DNA of 64,000 nucleotides from Alkalinema sp. CACIAM 70d (GTDB lineage: Bacteria; Cyanobacteriota; Cyanobacteriia; Leptolyngbyales; Leptolyngbyaceae), in NCBI GenBank assembly GCA_002148405.1, contig MUGG01000155.1:1-64000 (forward strand). The letters are read 5' to 3'. The translations under genes and the position numbers were made by a program. Positions 26,519-35,163 of this stretch are shown one piece after another (position 1 is the first letter of the stretch; every line of letters begins with the position of its first letter). The notes below the pieces were generated by a model. That model was given only the letters and a program-made list of their open reading frames with translations, did no database searches and had not been told where the DNA came from.

Positions 26519-28975
26519 TTAGAAGCGTTCGCCAATCCCAAAGTGAAGACGACTTTCTCCTTGGTCGTTGAACCCATAGTCTACACGAATTGGGCCGAGG
26601 GGCGACTGTACCCGTACGCCTAAGCCGTAACCAATGCCGCTTCCGGGTTTGCCCCGCAGTCCAGCAGGATTCCCCTTGACGCTATCTCCGGTGCCCAAGT
26701 CGGTGGCTGCATCAACGAACAATGCGCCGGAGATGATCGAGAACAGAGGGAATCGGTATTCCGCAGAGGCTTGCAGGAAGCTCTTACCGCTACCCACATC
26801 GCCTTCATCATAACCTCGGACGGAGTTACTACCGCCGAGGGAGAAAGCTTCGTAGGGGGGCAAATCGCCCAGTACGGTGCCACCTTGGATGTTAAAGGCA
26901 AAGGCTTGGGGACAATCTGCCAGTTTAGGATCCTTGGTTTGGCATCCCTTAGTGAACTTGGTGATCCGGGTGGGAACGTAGAAGCTGTAGCTGCCCCGCA
27001 GGCGGTTAAACAGGATGCTCCCTTGACCGATCGGAAGCGATTGTTCCGTCCCAAAGCGAAGGACGGAGCCCCGTGTGGGTTTCAGTGGATCGTTGCGGGT
27101 GTCTTTGACAAAGCCAAGCTGAACGGTAAGCAGGTCATCGGTGCCCTCGCCACTAAAGCTGAGGTCACGCCCAAAGCCGACGGTTTGCCCTGCTTCATTC
27201 ACCAAGGGGGTATCCGCCTCAACCTTGTCACCATCTGCGTTCTGGATTTTAACCCGTTGGTATTGCAAGCCTAGGGATGCTGACCAAGCCGATCGCTTGA
27301 AGACATCTTTGGACAGGGGGCGGGAGAAGCTGATGCCACCACCGGTGCGGACAACCCGAGGCCGATCGCGATCGCCGCCATTGAGAATCCGCACTTCGTC
27401 TTCGCCCCCGTCAAAAATTAGGGAAATGCTGCGGCGACGGAAGCCGTTAATTGTGTAGGAGGTGCGGTAGGGATCCCCGGCAATCCAGGGGTCAGAGAAG
27501 CTGGCATCAAACAGCAGTTCCCGTTGCCCCACTTGCAGTTCGGCCCCCAGTTTTTGGTTGTTGCCGCCTAGGTTCTGCTGCTGGTAACTGACGGTTCCAA
27601 ACAGGCCGCTGGCGGAGCTAATCCCGGCCCCGGCGGCGATCGATCCGGTGTTGCGCTCGACCACGTTGACGTTAACGATCGCTTTCTTAGGATCCGAGCC
27701 TGGATCAAGGGATAGCTTGACATCTTCAAAAATGCCAAGGCCAAAGACGCGCTGCAAGTCCCGTTCGGCGGTCTTGCGATTGAAGACTTGTCCCGATTTG
27801 GTTTCCATTTCCCGCAGAACAATGAATTCGCGGGTACGACCCTTGGGTTTACCGTTTTTGTCGAGCTGTTCTTCGCCTTCTTTGTTTAAGAAGCGAACTC
27901 GAACCGATTCGATGTCCCCTTCGGCAACTTGCAGGGTGACGGTACCATCGGGATCAACTTTGGGCAGATCGACGACCTGGGCCAGCACATAGCCTTCGTC
28001 TTGGTAGCGTTTGGTCAGGTCTTGGATACCTCGTTGCAGGCTGCGGTAGTTGAGGGTGGAGCCATACTGCTCTTGGAAGACCTTGTCTACATCAGCCTGT
28101 TTGACGATCGAGCTACCTTCAATCCGCACCCCTTTTAGCGTTGGGTTCGGTTGCACGTCAAAAACCACGCGAACGCCTAAGGACGTATCTTCCGGTTTGG
28201 CTTGGACATTGGCAAAAAATCCGGTCGCAAAAATGGCGTTGATGTCTTCTTGCAGTTGCGATCGGGTCGTTGTCTGGCCGGGACGGGTGCGAATGACCCG
28301 GTAGACCTCATCTTCCAGGTTGCCCGTTGCTCCAGTCACTTGCACTTCTGCAACTAGAACGCGAGGTTCCGGTGGTTGTTCTCCGGCAGCGGGTTGGCCT
28401 GCGGGGGGCTGACCTGTGCTGGGTAATGGTGGGGCTTGGGAGGGGGTGGGAGTGACCTGAGGGGTGGTTTGGGGAGCCACTTGAATAGTGGGATCCTGGG
28501 GAGTCGTAGGAGCCGGAGCTTCGGGTGTAATTTTGATTTGATTGGGAGTTTCCTGCTCGGGAATCCCCCCCTGGGCCAGCAGTAGCGCCGCTGGGGATGG
28601 GGGCGTGGTTTCCGGAGACAGGCGTTCGATCGTGCCTGTTGTGCTCTCAACCGTTTCGGTCTCAACCATGACTTCAGGTGGAGCTGCTGCAATTTGAGTT
28701 CCAGCTTTAGTCACAGCAGTTTTAGGCTGACTTTCTTTAGGGGAAAGGGCTTTGGGCGAAATTGCTTTCGGCTCAGCAATTTTTGGCTCAGTATTTTTTG
28801 GTTCAATCTTCAGTTCAGAAATCGGTTTGCTGAGTTCCTGATCGGTCTGGGTTGGTACTCCGTCCGATTTCACAGCATCTTCAGCCGAAGCTGCCTGTGC
28901 CGCTGAGGCATAACCAAGGCTTGCAGTGGCAGCAAGAGCCGCTAGCCAAATGGGAGAGAATCGCAGATAACGCAC
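26519..28975 (-). CDS. bamA: Outer-membrane assembly factor, Omp85/BamA
   Basis: 818 residues. A signal peptide (WLAALAATASLGYASAAQA) precedes a Pro/Glu/Lys-rich low-complexity region (30-205), three POTRA domains (about 205-445) and a 16-strand beta-barrel (450-818) with GGSNSVRGYDEGDVG and a C-terminal aromatic (GIGERF). It inserts barrel proteins into the outer membrane. The long Pro-rich N-terminal segment is typical of cyanobacterial Omp85. It heads the lpx cluster and lies 84 bases from purC, an arrangement seen in other cyanobacteria. Confidence 0.94.
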   Translation of the reverse strand: MRYLRFSPIWLAALAATASLGYASAAQAASAEDAVKSDGVPTQTDQELSKPISELKIEPKNTEPKIAEPKAISPKALSPKESQPKTAVTKAGTQIAAAPPEVMVETETVESTTGTIERLSPETTPPSPAALLLAQGGIPEQETPNQIKITPEAPAPTTPQDPTIQVAPQTTPQVTPTPSQAPPLPSTGQPPAGQPAAGEQPPEPRVLVAEVQVTGATGNLEDEVYRVIRTRPGQTTTRSQLQEDINAIFATGFFANVQAKPEDTSLGVRVVFDVQPNPTLKGVRIEGSSIVKQADVDKVFQEQYGSTLNYRSLQRGIQDLTKRYQDEGYVLAQVVDLPKVDPDGTVTLQVAEGDIESVRVRFLNKEGEEQLDKNGKPKGRTREFIVLREMETKSGQVFNRKTAERDLQRVFGLGIFEDVKLSLDPGSDPKKAIVNVNVVERNTGSIAAGAGISSASGLFGTVSYQQQNLGGNNQKLGAELQVGQRELLFDASFSDPWIAGDPYRTSYTINGFRRRSISLIFDGGEDEVRILNGGDRDRPRVVRTGGGISFSRPLSKDVFKRSAWSASLGLQYQRVKIQNADGDKVEADTPLVNEAGQTVGFGRDLSFSGEGTDDLLTVQLGFVKDTRNDPLKPTRGSVLRFGTEQSLPIGQGSILFNRLRGSYSFYVPTRITKFTKGCQTKDPKLADCPQAFAFNIQGGTVLGDLPPYEAFSLGGSNSVRGYDEGDVGSGKSFLQASAEYRFPLFSIISGALFVDAATDLGTGDSVKGNPAGLRGKPGSGIGYGLGVRVQSPLGPIRVDYGFNDQGESRLHFGIGERF

Positions 28976-29059
28976 GATCGAGTTGCTCCTTACACCAACA
29001 CCAATCCAAACAACACAATACCAAGAAAGGATAAGGGGAAAAGCCTAGAAAATCTAGTT

Positions 29060-29833
29060 TTAAACCGCTTGTCCAAGAACTCGCTCTAAAACTTGACGAT
29101 AGCCACCTTCGACATCGCCAAGGTCTTGACGGAAGCGATCCTTGTCTAGGACGCGCTTTTGCGGATCGGGTTCCCCTTGTTTCCAGAGCCGACAGGTATC
29201 GGGGCTGATTTCATCGGCCAGTAGGATTTGACCCGTGCGATCGCGGCCAAATTCTAGCTTGAAGTCCACGAGGGTAATCTCGCATTGATTGAAGAAATCT
29301 CGTAGCACGTCGTTGATGGTTAAGGCCATGCGGGTCAAGGTTTCCACTTCTTCCGGGGTGGCGAGGTTGAGCAACCGCAGGCGATCGGGGGTGAGTAGTG
29401 GATCACCCAAGGCATCATCCTTGAGGTAGAACTCGACGAGGGGGGGCTGAATCTCGGTGCCGAGGGCCAATCCGGTTTGTTTGCAGAGGCTACCAGCGGC
29501 AATATTCCGCACGACGACTTCCAGGGGGATAATCGTCACGGCTTTGACCAGCATTTGGGTGAGATGGGGCAGGCTGATGAAGTGGGTGGGGACGCCTTTG
29601 GAGGCCATCAACTTAAACAGGTGAGCAGAGATAGCGTTGTTAATTTCACCTTTGCCCCGGATGCTGCCTTTCTTCTGGGCGTTGAAGGCGGTGGCGTCAT
29701 CTTTGAAGAAGGTGAGCAACTGATCGGGGTCATCCGTCGCGTAGAGAATTTTTGCTTTTCCTTCGTAGAGTTTTTCGCCCAACTTAATCTCTGCTGGAGC
29801 ATTTTCACGAGTATCATCAATTGGGCTAGCCAT
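29060..29833 (-). CDS. purC: SAICAR synthetase
   Basis: 257 residues. KLYEGKAKILYATDDPDQLL is the family's start; GKGEINNAISAHLFKLM, VVRNIAAGSLCK and LVDFKLEFGRD follow, as does DEISPDTCRLW. The enzyme joins Asp to CAIR in purine synthesis (step 8). The N-terminal 18 residues are an extension before the domain. It is transcribed towards Omp85, probably as one unit. Confidence 0.96.
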   Translation of the reverse strand: MASPIDDTRENAPAEIKLGEKLYEGKAKILYATDDPDQLLTFFKDDATAFNAQKKGSIRGKGEINNAISAHLFKLMASKGVPTHFISLPHLTQMLVKAVTIIPLEVVVRNIAAGSLCKQTGLALGTEIQPPLVEFYLKDDALGDPLLTPDRLRLLNLATPEEVETLTRMALTINDVLRDFFNQCEITLVDFKLEFGRDRTGQILLADEISPDTCRLWKQGEPDPQKRVLDKDRFRQDLGDVEGGYRQVLERVLGQAV

Positions 29834-29937
29834 AGAAAAGCCACCTTAAAACTGGAGCGTCAATTATTTTAACGCTCTCAGACCCTATGCCAAGCGGAGC
29901 TTCTCTATATCCCTCAGAATCTCTCAGATTTGGAGCG

Positions 29938-30489
29938 CTAGTATTTGGAGAGATGGCGCAGACCGAAGTAGATTCCGATCAGAGAGAGTGGAATGAGAAA
30001 GAAGAGGGGATAGGTGGTGATGAGATAAGCAAAGACGATCGAGGCCCAAATCAGCGCAAAAATGCCGATCGTTAGGATAATGCCATAGATCTGCATCCGG
30101 GTCTTGAGGCTGAGTTGATTCCAAAAGGTTTTGGGTTGGGATGTGGATCCGTTTTTGGTGAATTCTTGCCAGTGGTAACTGTTGGCAGAATGGGGTGAGG
30201 AATGAGACCCTTGGGAGGTTTGGCTGGTGGCCGATCGAGCTTGGGGGGAAGCGGGACGTTGGGAATAGGTTTGTTTGGTAAGGGCTTGCTGCTTGAGCAG
30301 GGACTCTAGGGACTCGTAGGCGACGTTGATTTGTTTGAGTTTCTCTTCGGCTTTTTGGCGCAGGCGAGGATTGTGGGAGAAGCGATCGGGGTGCCAGACT
30401 TGGACGAGGTCTTTGTAGGCTTGTTTGAGGTCGTCTAGGGAGACGGGGGGATTGAGTTCTAGTACTTCGTAGCACTGTCGAATGTTCAT
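29938..30489 (-). CDS. J-domain protein with C-terminal membrane segments
   Basis: 183 residues. An N-terminal J domain (5-65) carries the invariant HPD in VQVWHPDRF and ends KQINVAYESLESL. A polar Ser/Gln-rich linker (70-130) and two hydrophobic stretches (IYGIILTIGIFALIWASIVF and ITTYPLFFLIPLSLIGIYFG) follow. It is a DnaJ-type cochaperone that would recruit DnaK to a membrane. It precedes purC in the same direction with a gap of about 100 bases. Confidence 0.88.
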   Translation of the reverse strand: MNIRQCYEVLELNPPVSLDDLKQAYKDLVQVWHPDRFSHNPRLRQKAEEKLKQINVAYESLESLLKQQALTKQTYSQRPASPQARSATSQTSQGSHSSPHSANSYHWQEFTKNGSTSQPKTFWNQLSLKTRMQIYGIILTIGIFALIWASIVFAYLITTYPLFFLIPLSLIGIYFGLRHLSKY

Positions 30490-30583
30490 AAAAGCCCCTA
30501 ATCACTCACCCCTAGCTCCATCCCATCACATTCCTAGCGTTCCCAGAAGTTTAAGTTCCTTTGCACGATCGAGCGTTTCACGC

Positions 30584-31069
30584 CTAACCCATGATCAATT
30601 TCCACACTAAGCCAACCACAAGGGTGGCTAGGGCTGCAAAGCTAAGGACGATGAGCAGGAGAACGATCGCAAGGACGAAGATGAAGCGGCGATCGACTTT
30701 GCGTTGCAGGGTGCCGTTGGTGACGTGGGATTCTAGGAGGGCGACGTTGCGACTGTTGGATTTCCAAGCGAAGTCAAATAAATCTCCCACGACGGGTATG
30801 GCTCCGACGCTGGAATCGAGCAAGATATTCAGCACCATGCGAATCAGGGTGGATTTGGGCACTCCGAAGCGGGCGGCTTCCAGAACAATGTAGGCGGATA
30901 CTACAATGCCAACCATATCGCCACCGCCGGGAAGTAGACCGAGCAACGGATCCAGGCCAACTCGATAATTAGTGCCGGGAATGGCGATCGCGTTATCGAG
31001 CAGTTGTCCCACGGTGCGGACTCGTTGCAGGGCTTGGTCGCGGGAGGCCATTTTTTCGAGGGAATGCAT
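30584..31069 (-). CDS. DUF4112 membrane protein
   Basis: 161 residues. The DUF4112 core GLDPLLGLLPGGGDMVGIVVSAYIV and IPVVGDLFDFAWKSNSRNVALL is clear, followed by a basic patch and a C-terminal transmembrane helix (FIFVLAIVLLLIVLSFAAL). The Gly-rich GGGD segment is a family feature. Function is unknown. Translation may start at the second Met (residue 7). Confidence 0.85.
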   Translation of the reverse strand: MHSLEKMASRDQALQRVRTVGQLLDNAIAIPGTNYRVGLDPLLGLLPGGGDMVGIVVSAYIVLEAARFGVPKSTLIRMVLNILLDSSVGAIPVVGDLFDFAWKSNSRNVALLESHVTNGTLQRKVDRRFIFVLAIVLLLIVLSFAALATLVVGLVWKLIMG

Positions 31070-31111
31070 GGTGGCAGGGGTGATGATGACTTCCCTCCAG
31101 AATAGCGGATT

Positions 31112-32146
31112 TTATTTGTTGGGGTGATGGTCTCTGACCGACCGGAGGTCAGCGGGGGAGAGATTGCGCTGGGAGGGTTGGTGCAGCCAATGGAGATCGG
31201 GGCTGATGGGGATGAGGCCGCCGGGGTTGAGGGGAAAGAGGTTGCCGTAGTAGTCGCGGCGGATGGTTTCGAAGTCGCAGGTGTCGGCGATGCCGGGAAG
31301 TTGGTAGAGGTCTTGGACGTAGCCGCGCAGGTGGGGATAGTCCTGGATGCGACGGTAGCTACATTTGAAGAGGCCATGGTAGGCGATGTCAAAGCGGATC
31401 AGGGTGGTGAAGAGGCGCACGTCGGCGAGGGTGAGGCGATCGCCGCAGAGATAGGGCTGGGTGGCGAGGCTGGCGTCGATTTCATCTAAGGTGCGGAAGA
31501 GTTCGGTGATGGCTTCTTGGTAGGCGGTTTGGGTTTGGGCGAAGCCACAGCGATAGACGCCGTTGTTGACGGTATTGTAGATTTTATCGTTCCAGGTATC
31601 AATCGCCGATCGTTGGTCTTCGGGATAGAGATCGATTTCGGGGTGGGTTGCTAACGAGTTAAATTCATTGTTGAAGATTTCGATAATTTCTGAGCTTTCG
31701 TTGTTGACGATCGTGTTGGTTTTTCCATCCCAGAGGACGGGGACGGTCGATCGGCCTGGGTAATCGGGTTGAGCGGTTTGGTAGAGTTGCGCCAAGCTCT
31801 GACATCCGGCAAAGGGTTCGGGAAAAATCCAGCCCCCGTTTTCTGGGGAGGGTTGGACGATGACGATCGAGATGGCGTCTTGCAATCCTTTGAGAACGCG
31901 CACGATTAGGGTTCGGTGGGCCCAGGGGCAACCCATGCCGACGATGAGGCTGTAGCGATCGGGGTCTGGGGGGAAGCGGGCGTCGGGTTGGGCGGAGATG
32001 CGATCGCGGAATTGGCTGGTGGGGCGTTGGTAGGCTCCGGAGGTGCTTCGGGGAGCCATTTGAGACATCATGGTTTGCCAGAGGGTTGTCCAAACCCAGC
32101 GGCCTGTTTGGATGATGAGTTTGGGGGGAAGTGCTTTTTTCGCCAT
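31112..32146 (-). CDS. Xi-class glutathione S-transferase (GS-hydroquinone reductase)
   Basis: 344 residues. The catalytic Cys lies in VGMGCPWAHRTLIVRVLKG (about residue 75), the CPWA signature of the Xi class (YqjG/ECM4 type). The GST C-terminal domain includes NDKIYNTVNNGVYRCGFA and LTLADVRLFTTLIRFD. These enzymes reduce glutathionyl-hydroquinones. The ORF ends 42 bases before the DUF4112 start, so the two may be co-transcribed. The 41-base gap to the NACHT gene upstream is also short. Confidence 0.92.
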   Translation of the reverse strand: MAKKALPPKLIIQTGRWVWTTLWQTMMSQMAPRSTSGAYQRPTSQFRDRISAQPDARFPPDPDRYSLIVGMGCPWAHRTLIVRVLKGLQDAISIVIVQPSPENGGWIFPEPFAGCQSLAQLYQTAQPDYPGRSTVPVLWDGKTNTIVNNESSEIIEIFNNEFNSLATHPEIDLYPEDQRSAIDTWNDKIYNTVNNGVYRCGFAQTQTAYQEAITELFRTLDEIDASLATQPYLCGDRLTLADVRLFTTLIRFDIAYHGLFKCSYRRIQDYPHLRGYVQDLYQLPGIADTCDFETIRRDYYGNLFPLNPGGLIPISPDLHWLHQPSQRNLSPADLRSVRDHHPNK

Positions 32147-32187
32147 GGGGACTGATTCGTTGGGGCTAGCAATACAATCTAACCCAC

Positions 32188-34608
32188 TTAGTTTAAACCA
32201 TGGCTTTCATAGCCTAACTGAGAGAGTGGTAAGAGTAACGTCTCTTCAATCTCCTGTCTCACTTGTGGGCTAACACTGCATTCACCTTGCAGACAATCTA
32301 CTAAAAACTTATTCGTATCATAGTATTGCTTTAGTTCATACTCTTGTGACTTTTTAAACTGCCAATTATGACTAATATTACGATGCTCTCTAAGGATTAT
32401 TTCATATTCCAGAATCCAATCATTACCATAAAGCTCCCACCAAATTCGAAAATTTTCTTGGTTATTATCAGAATACTCCGGAAGTATTTCCTTAAGATTT
32501 ACTAATTTAATATATAAATCATAATCGCGATCGTGGGTGAGGCTAAGAGCGCGATCAAGGGCACTGGCAAAATCTTGGACAAAGTTAAGGTCGAAGTCAT
32601 CGTCAAGATCAATGGCAAGGTCGCGGGTGCGGGTGAAGGTGAGGTCGTGTTCGAGGGCAAGCTTAAAGTCGGATTCGAGGGCGAAGTCAAGCTTGCAAGC
32701 AAGGGTAAAGTTTTGGTCAAGGGCAAAGTTGAGGTCGAAGTTGAAGGCAAGAGCAGAGTCGAGGGTAAGGGCAAAATCACGGGCAAGGTCGAAGTCGAGG
32801 TTGAGGGCAAAGTCGAGATCACGGGTAAGGGCAAAGTAGAAGGCTCGAACAGCAGCAGGTTTGTAGGGAGTATTCGCTGATCGTGCTTTCCCATCCACCC
32901 ATTTAAGAAATTTCTGAAGTTTTGGATCTCCAGCGAGTAATTCATCAATTTGTCGTTTTGTCCGCAAGAGCAGTTCATCCGGATGTTCCATGCGGCTGAG
33001 TGCTAGGTGAAACACCTCTCGCCAACGTTTGTCTGTGATAGAACCTAAAAGTGCTTGTTTATCCGGCTTAGTTAATTCCTGAGCCACAAAGTATTCCTGG
33101 AACGTTAGGTGAGAAAAGGAATAGACTGCATTCGCTCTCCGTATCAACAGCCCATTACATTCTTCAATTGTTTTAAGAATGGATGCACTTTCTGACTTGG
33201 AGACATCGCAATGTGAACTGATTAAAGTTTGCAATTCAGATTGCTCAAATAAAACAAAATTGCCTTCCTGCTGGAATTTATGTAGTGCCAAAGCTCCCAA
33301 TAAATCTTGCTTTCGCTCCAAGCTTAGGTTGTGATAATAGTCGCTCCCCCAAGTGCGGTTTACCTCTCGCGATCGATCCCACTCTGTCAAGAGAAGCTCA
33401 ATCCCTCGTTTGTAGAGTTCGCCCCGTCGAGCAGGGAGATCTTTAGGGTCACGAAATACCAAGCAAGTCAATCCCAATAGAATTGGCGTAATTGCTAGTT
33501 CACGGATGGGAGGGTGCTGCTCCAGCTTTGTTAAAAATTTCTCAGTTTGGTTCTCGGCACTGGCTAGCTCATTCGCCGTAAACCACTTGCGGACAAAGGT
33601 TTCTACCTGCTCTGGGTTAAAATCCGCCACTTCCAAAAATGCAAAATTCCCTAGGTTATATTCCACTGTCTGGGTTCGACAGGTGACAATTATGCCGACT
33701 TGGTAATAATCTCGTGCAAATTGCTCGATCGATCGCTTTACCGATCGCTGAAATTGTTCTGGCACTTCATCTAACCCATCCAGCAACAGCAACACTCGCC
33801 CTGAATCTAAGATCTCCTGCAAGGTTTGCTGATCTACGCGCCATTCCTGTTGCAAGTGTTGCTCTAGGTTGAACTCCGCTGATTGAATATCCCGCAACAC
33901 AATCAAATTCGGAATCCGATCGGCAAAAATCTCCCCCAAACAGCAGCCCACCACCAACCGCTGCATAAAGGTAGACTTCCCGGAACCCGGTTTACCTACA
34001 ATCACCGATCGACGATAGCGATCTTGCTTCACCGTCTCCTCGCCATCCCGTCGATCTCCCGCCCGTTGCCCCATGGCCACGCGATCGTTCTTGCGATCGT
34101 AAGTCCGCAATATATTTATGGCGTTATCTTGATAATCCGCACTTAAGCGCGTCAGAACATAGACATCGACGTAGAGATCCTGCACGTCCACCTGTTGGTG
34201 TGTCAGGGGTAAGCGAATTTGCCCATATAGGTTAATCAATTTCGGGCATTGTCGCGATCGAATTTCTTGGATCCGCTGGCTAATAGGATCGACAGGTTCC
34301 GATAACTTGGGGGAGGATGGAGCGATCGTTGCAGGTTCAGCCGAAGCTGACCATCGTTTGTATCGTTCAACCAGAATGTCCTTTAATCGAGATTCTTTCA
34401 CGGGGCCACCATCGTGAATATTGAACTTGCCATAAATCCCAGTGAGCCGAGTACTAATAACTGATGGCTCCACTCCCAAGCTCATGGCAATCTGTACGCG
34501 AGTCTTCCCTTGCCCAAACAGCAATTTGAAAACTTCCGTTTCCTTATCCGTTAACTTCTTTTCGTTTTCCTTGGCAATTGCATCTAGGAAGTCTGCGGGG
34601 AAAGACAT
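32188..34608 (-). CDS. NACHT NTPase with N-terminal HTH and unusual repeat domain
   Basis: 806 residues from the ATG at 34608; an upstream GTG adds seven. The N-terminus (20-65) is a LuxR/sigma4-like helix-turn-helix (LTDKETEVFKLLFGQGKTRV, IAMSLGVEPSVISTRL). The NACHT domain has Walker A VGKPGSGKSTF (about 207), Walker B LLLLLDGLDEVPEQ (about 275) and sensor-like IVTCRTQT. A helical region follows to about 575. Residues 579-692 are an array in which polar (mostly Asp/Asn) and hydrophobic residues alternate, with x-x-D-F-x-L six-residue units, unlike ordinary LRR or TPR sensors. The last 110 residues are Tyr/Glu-rich. The architecture fits bacterial NLR-like (bNACHT) proteins, some of which defend against phage; immune function here is inferred. 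Confidence 0.85.
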   Translation of the reverse strand: MSFPADFLDAIAKENEKKLTDKETEVFKLLFGQGKTRVQIAMSLGVEPSVISTRLTGIYGKFNIHDGGPVKESRLKDILVERYKRWSASAEPATIAPSSPKLSEPVDPISQRIQEIRSRQCPKLINLYGQIRLPLTHQQVDVQDLYVDVYVLTRLSADYQDNAINILRTYDRKNDRVAMGQRAGDRRDGEETVKQDRYRRSVIVGKPGSGKSTFMQRLVVGCCLGEIFADRIPNLIVLRDIQSAEFNLEQHLQQEWRVDQQTLQEILDSGRVLLLLDGLDEVPEQFQRSVKRSIEQFARDYYQVGIIVTCRTQTVEYNLGNFAFLEVADFNPEQVETFVRKWFTANELASAENQTEKFLTKLEQHPPIRELAITPILLGLTCLVFRDPKDLPARRGELYKRGIELLLTEWDRSREVNRTWGSDYYHNLSLERKQDLLGALALHKFQQEGNFVLFEQSELQTLISSHCDVSKSESASILKTIEECNGLLIRRANAVYSFSHLTFQEYFVAQELTKPDKQALLGSITDKRWREVFHLALSRMEHPDELLLRTKRQIDELLAGDPKLQKFLKWVDGKARSANTPYKPAAVRAFYFALTRDLDFALNLDFDLARDFALTLDSALAFNFDLNFALDQNFTLACKLDFALESDFKLALEHDLTFTRTRDLAIDLDDDFDLNFVQDFASALDRALSLTHDRDYDLYIKLVNLKEILPEYSDNNQENFRIWWELYGNDWILEYEIILREHRNISHNWQFKKSQEYELKQYYDTNKFLVDCLQGECSVSPQVRQEIEETLLLPLSQLGYESHGLN
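32530..32875 (-). repeat. Degenerate 18-bp-periodic coding repeat in NACHT gene
   Basis: The DNA for the alternating Asp/hydrophobic array is a run of degenerate 18-base units (AAGTCGAGGTC.. on the + strand). It opens long spurious frames on the other strand. Units differ at many positions, so the array is old or diversifying rather than freshly amplified. Confidence 0.8.
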
Positions 34609-34683
34609 CGTAGGTTCATAGCAGGTCACATTAATGCTAGTTTAACGACTTTTCTTCCGACGCAATCACCCTAGTTGGCAGAC

Positions 34684-34765
34684 GAAGTCAGGCTAAGTCA
34701 CGTCAAGTCAGCCAAATCAGGCTAAGTCAGGCTAAGTCAGTTTTCAAGTCAGTATAAGTCAAGGA
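34684..34765. repeat. AAGTCA direct repeats in divergent promoter region
   Basis: About eight copies of AAGTCA or near variants, many inside ten-base units GGCTAAGTCA. They lie between the NACHT start (34608) and the small gene at 34826. They could be regulator sites or simple slippage. Confidence 0.6.
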
Positions 34766-34825
34766 AATAGGTCTGGAATGGCTTGTGTTCAATGGATTTA
34801 GACAAGCAATTTGAGGTTCTAAATC

Positions 34826-35041
34826 ATGAAACTGCACAACGCCATCACCCGCACTCAGAAAACCAGCCCTACTCAATCAGTTCCCAAAAAATCGATCGAC
34901 AAGAAAAAGTGGCTCAAAGTGATCGAATTTGCCGTCGTTGGATTTGCCACCTGGTGCGACCCCACCGCAGGCGGACTAATCTTTCTGCTCCGGTTCTGCT
35001 TCCAAATCCTACAAGCCCTACAAAACGATCGCCCCAAGTAA
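34826..35041 (+). CDS. Small basic membrane protein, unknown
   Basis: 71 residues starting MKLHNAITRTQKTSPTQSV. A Lys-rich stretch (KKSIDKKKWLKV) precedes a hydrophobic region (IEFAVVGFATWCDPTAGGLIFLLRFCFQIL) long enough for one helix or a hairpin. GAGG lies about ten bases before the ATG. No family is recognised. It is divergent from the NACHT gene. An alternative frame overlapping it has no membrane or family character. Confidence 0.45.
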   Translation: MKLHNAITRTQKTSPTQSVPKKSIDKKKWLKVIEFAVVGFATWCDPTAGGLIFLLRFCFQILQALQNDRPK

Positions 35042-35060
35042 CACCGCGCATAACGCAATC

Positions 35061-35098
35061 AAGCAATCGGAGGGCACCTGTCCTGCGATCGCTTACGA
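35061..35098. repeat. 38-bp imperfect palindrome, copy 1
   Basis: AAGCAATCG...CGATCGCTT arms around a loop containing GGGCACCTGTCCT. A copy of the same length, about 80% identical, lies at 37003-37040, on the other side of the radical SAM gene. Confidence 0.6.
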
Positions 35099-35163
35099 GT
35101 CCAACACAACAATCATTGAATGATTGAGCCAAGCAATTCCAACAAGACATTAGAAGCAAGGAA

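Noticed and set aside
32533..32880. Val/Gly/Lys-rich frames on the plus strand
   Set aside because: Complement of the NACHT repeat domain; no ribosome-binding site or homology.
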